Of a stretch of DNA of 64,000 nucleotides, positions 63,704-64,000 are shown piece after piece. The notes below the pieces were generated by a model. That model was not told the DNA's origin and made no database searches. It was given only the letters and a program-made list of their open reading frames with translations. Origin of the DNA: Xanthomonas theicola (GTDB taxonomy: Bacteria > Pseudomonadota > Gammaproteobacteria > Xanthomonadales > Xanthomonadaceae). The DNA lies in NCBI RefSeq assembly GCF_014236795.1, contig NZ_CP049017.1, forward strand, positions 2,148,001-2,212,000, given 5' to 3'. Position 1 is the stretch's first letter, and each line of letters opens with the position of its first letter. Position numbers and translations under genes: made by a program.

Positions 63704-64000
63704 TCCAGTTCGGTGAGCAAGCGCTCGCCGCGCGCGCCGATGGCGAGCGCGCGCGAGTTCGGAATGCTGCCACCAGCGCGCCGGCGACATGGCCGCAGCG
63801 CTCGCTCCAGTCCAGGCGCGGCCGGCGCAGCGGCCTGCGTGCCCGGCGCAGCGCCGGATCGGCCGGGCCGGCCGGCGACGGCGGCGCCAGCCCCATCAGC
63901 GACTTGAGCGCGACCTCGGCGCCCGCCAGGTGGAAATAGCGGTGGCGCCCCTGCCGCGCCACCCGGACCAAGCCGGCCTCCCGCAGCTGCGCCAGGTGCC
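63700..64000 (-). CDS. ArsR-family regulator, partial at the window edge
   Basis: Reading leftward from the edge, the frame gives [20 protein letters not shown], then [17 protein letters not shown], the recognition helix and wing of ArsR-type winged-helix repressors, and [16 protein letters not shown], the common CYDHLAG-like C-terminal motif. Near 63765 the natural end ([16 protein letters not shown] with a stop at 63700-63702) is in a different frame, so a frameshift may be present. The N-terminal part lies beyond the window. Confidence 0.65.
   Translation of the reverse strand, partial: APGAAAGGRLGPGGAAGAPPLFPPGGRRGRAQVADGAGAAVAGRPGRSGAAPGTQAAAPAAPGLERALRPCRRRAGGSIPNSRALAIGARGERLLTELD

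Overview
The window comes from a GC-rich gammaproteobacterium of the Xanthomonas group (Lysobacteraceae). The evidence is the set and order of housekeeping genes (rpsP-rimM-trmD-rplS; folP-miaA-hfq-hflX; gcvR/dapA/bamC-like; petABC-sspA-sspB; purEK; nadC; miaB), an Oar-like TonB-dependent receptor, a fimT-pilVWXY1E minor pilin operon, and heptamer and REP-like repeats of the kind seen in xanthomonads. The species cannot be fixed from the window.

Layout. 1-4.4 kb: ribosomal/tRNA-modification operon, then a nitronate monooxygenase with a class IV aminotransferase. 4.56-6.48 kb: two decayed insertion sequences (IS5-like and IS30-like) almost touching. 6.5-12 kb: prpF, then hflX, hfq, miaA and folP. 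12.3-16.2 kb: an ISL3 relic, an epoxide-hydrolase-like gene divergent from a LysR regulator, and a mosaic of integrase, IS3 and IS5 fragments. 16.3-26.3 kb: glgX, two tandem tRNA-Arg genes each with its own terminator, a broken hydrolase, thiD, a DUF1275 protein, phoH, bcp, gcvR, dapA and a bamC-like gene. 26.8-31.9 kb: an insertion-sequence graveyard. It holds an IS200-type element cut by an IS3 element, an internally deleted IS5-like copy, a small secreted protein, an IS5-like element cut by another IS3 element, and a phage-type integrase stump beside a tRNA-Asn gene.

32-40 kb: minor pilin operon read leftward (fimT-pilV-pilW-pilX-pilY1-pilE). pilY1 is split by a fresh, intact IS5-type element that made a clean 4-bp target duplication; removing the element and one repeat restores a single frame of about 1254 codons. 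40-58.3 kb: sensor kinase, ppnN, Oar-like receptor, marC, SDR, grxD, a divergent superoxide dismutase, purEK, nadC, sspAB, the cytochrome bc1 operon and a lytic transglycosylase. 58.4-62.2 kb: a WYL regulator with an in-frame amber codon faces a frameshifted glutathione S-transferase across a perfect 12-bp inverted repeat. An IS5-like element, an AT-richer gene for an unknown exported protein and a second glutathione S-transferase tail follow. The window ends with miaB and the start of an ArsR-like gene.

No complete new defence, secretion or biosynthetic system was found. The strongest observations concern genome decay and remodelling: insertional loss of pilY1, IS5-type elements landing on the CTAG made by amber stop codons, nested insertion sequences, joint decay of a regulator and its apparent target, and two exported proteins of unknown function inside the mobile regions.
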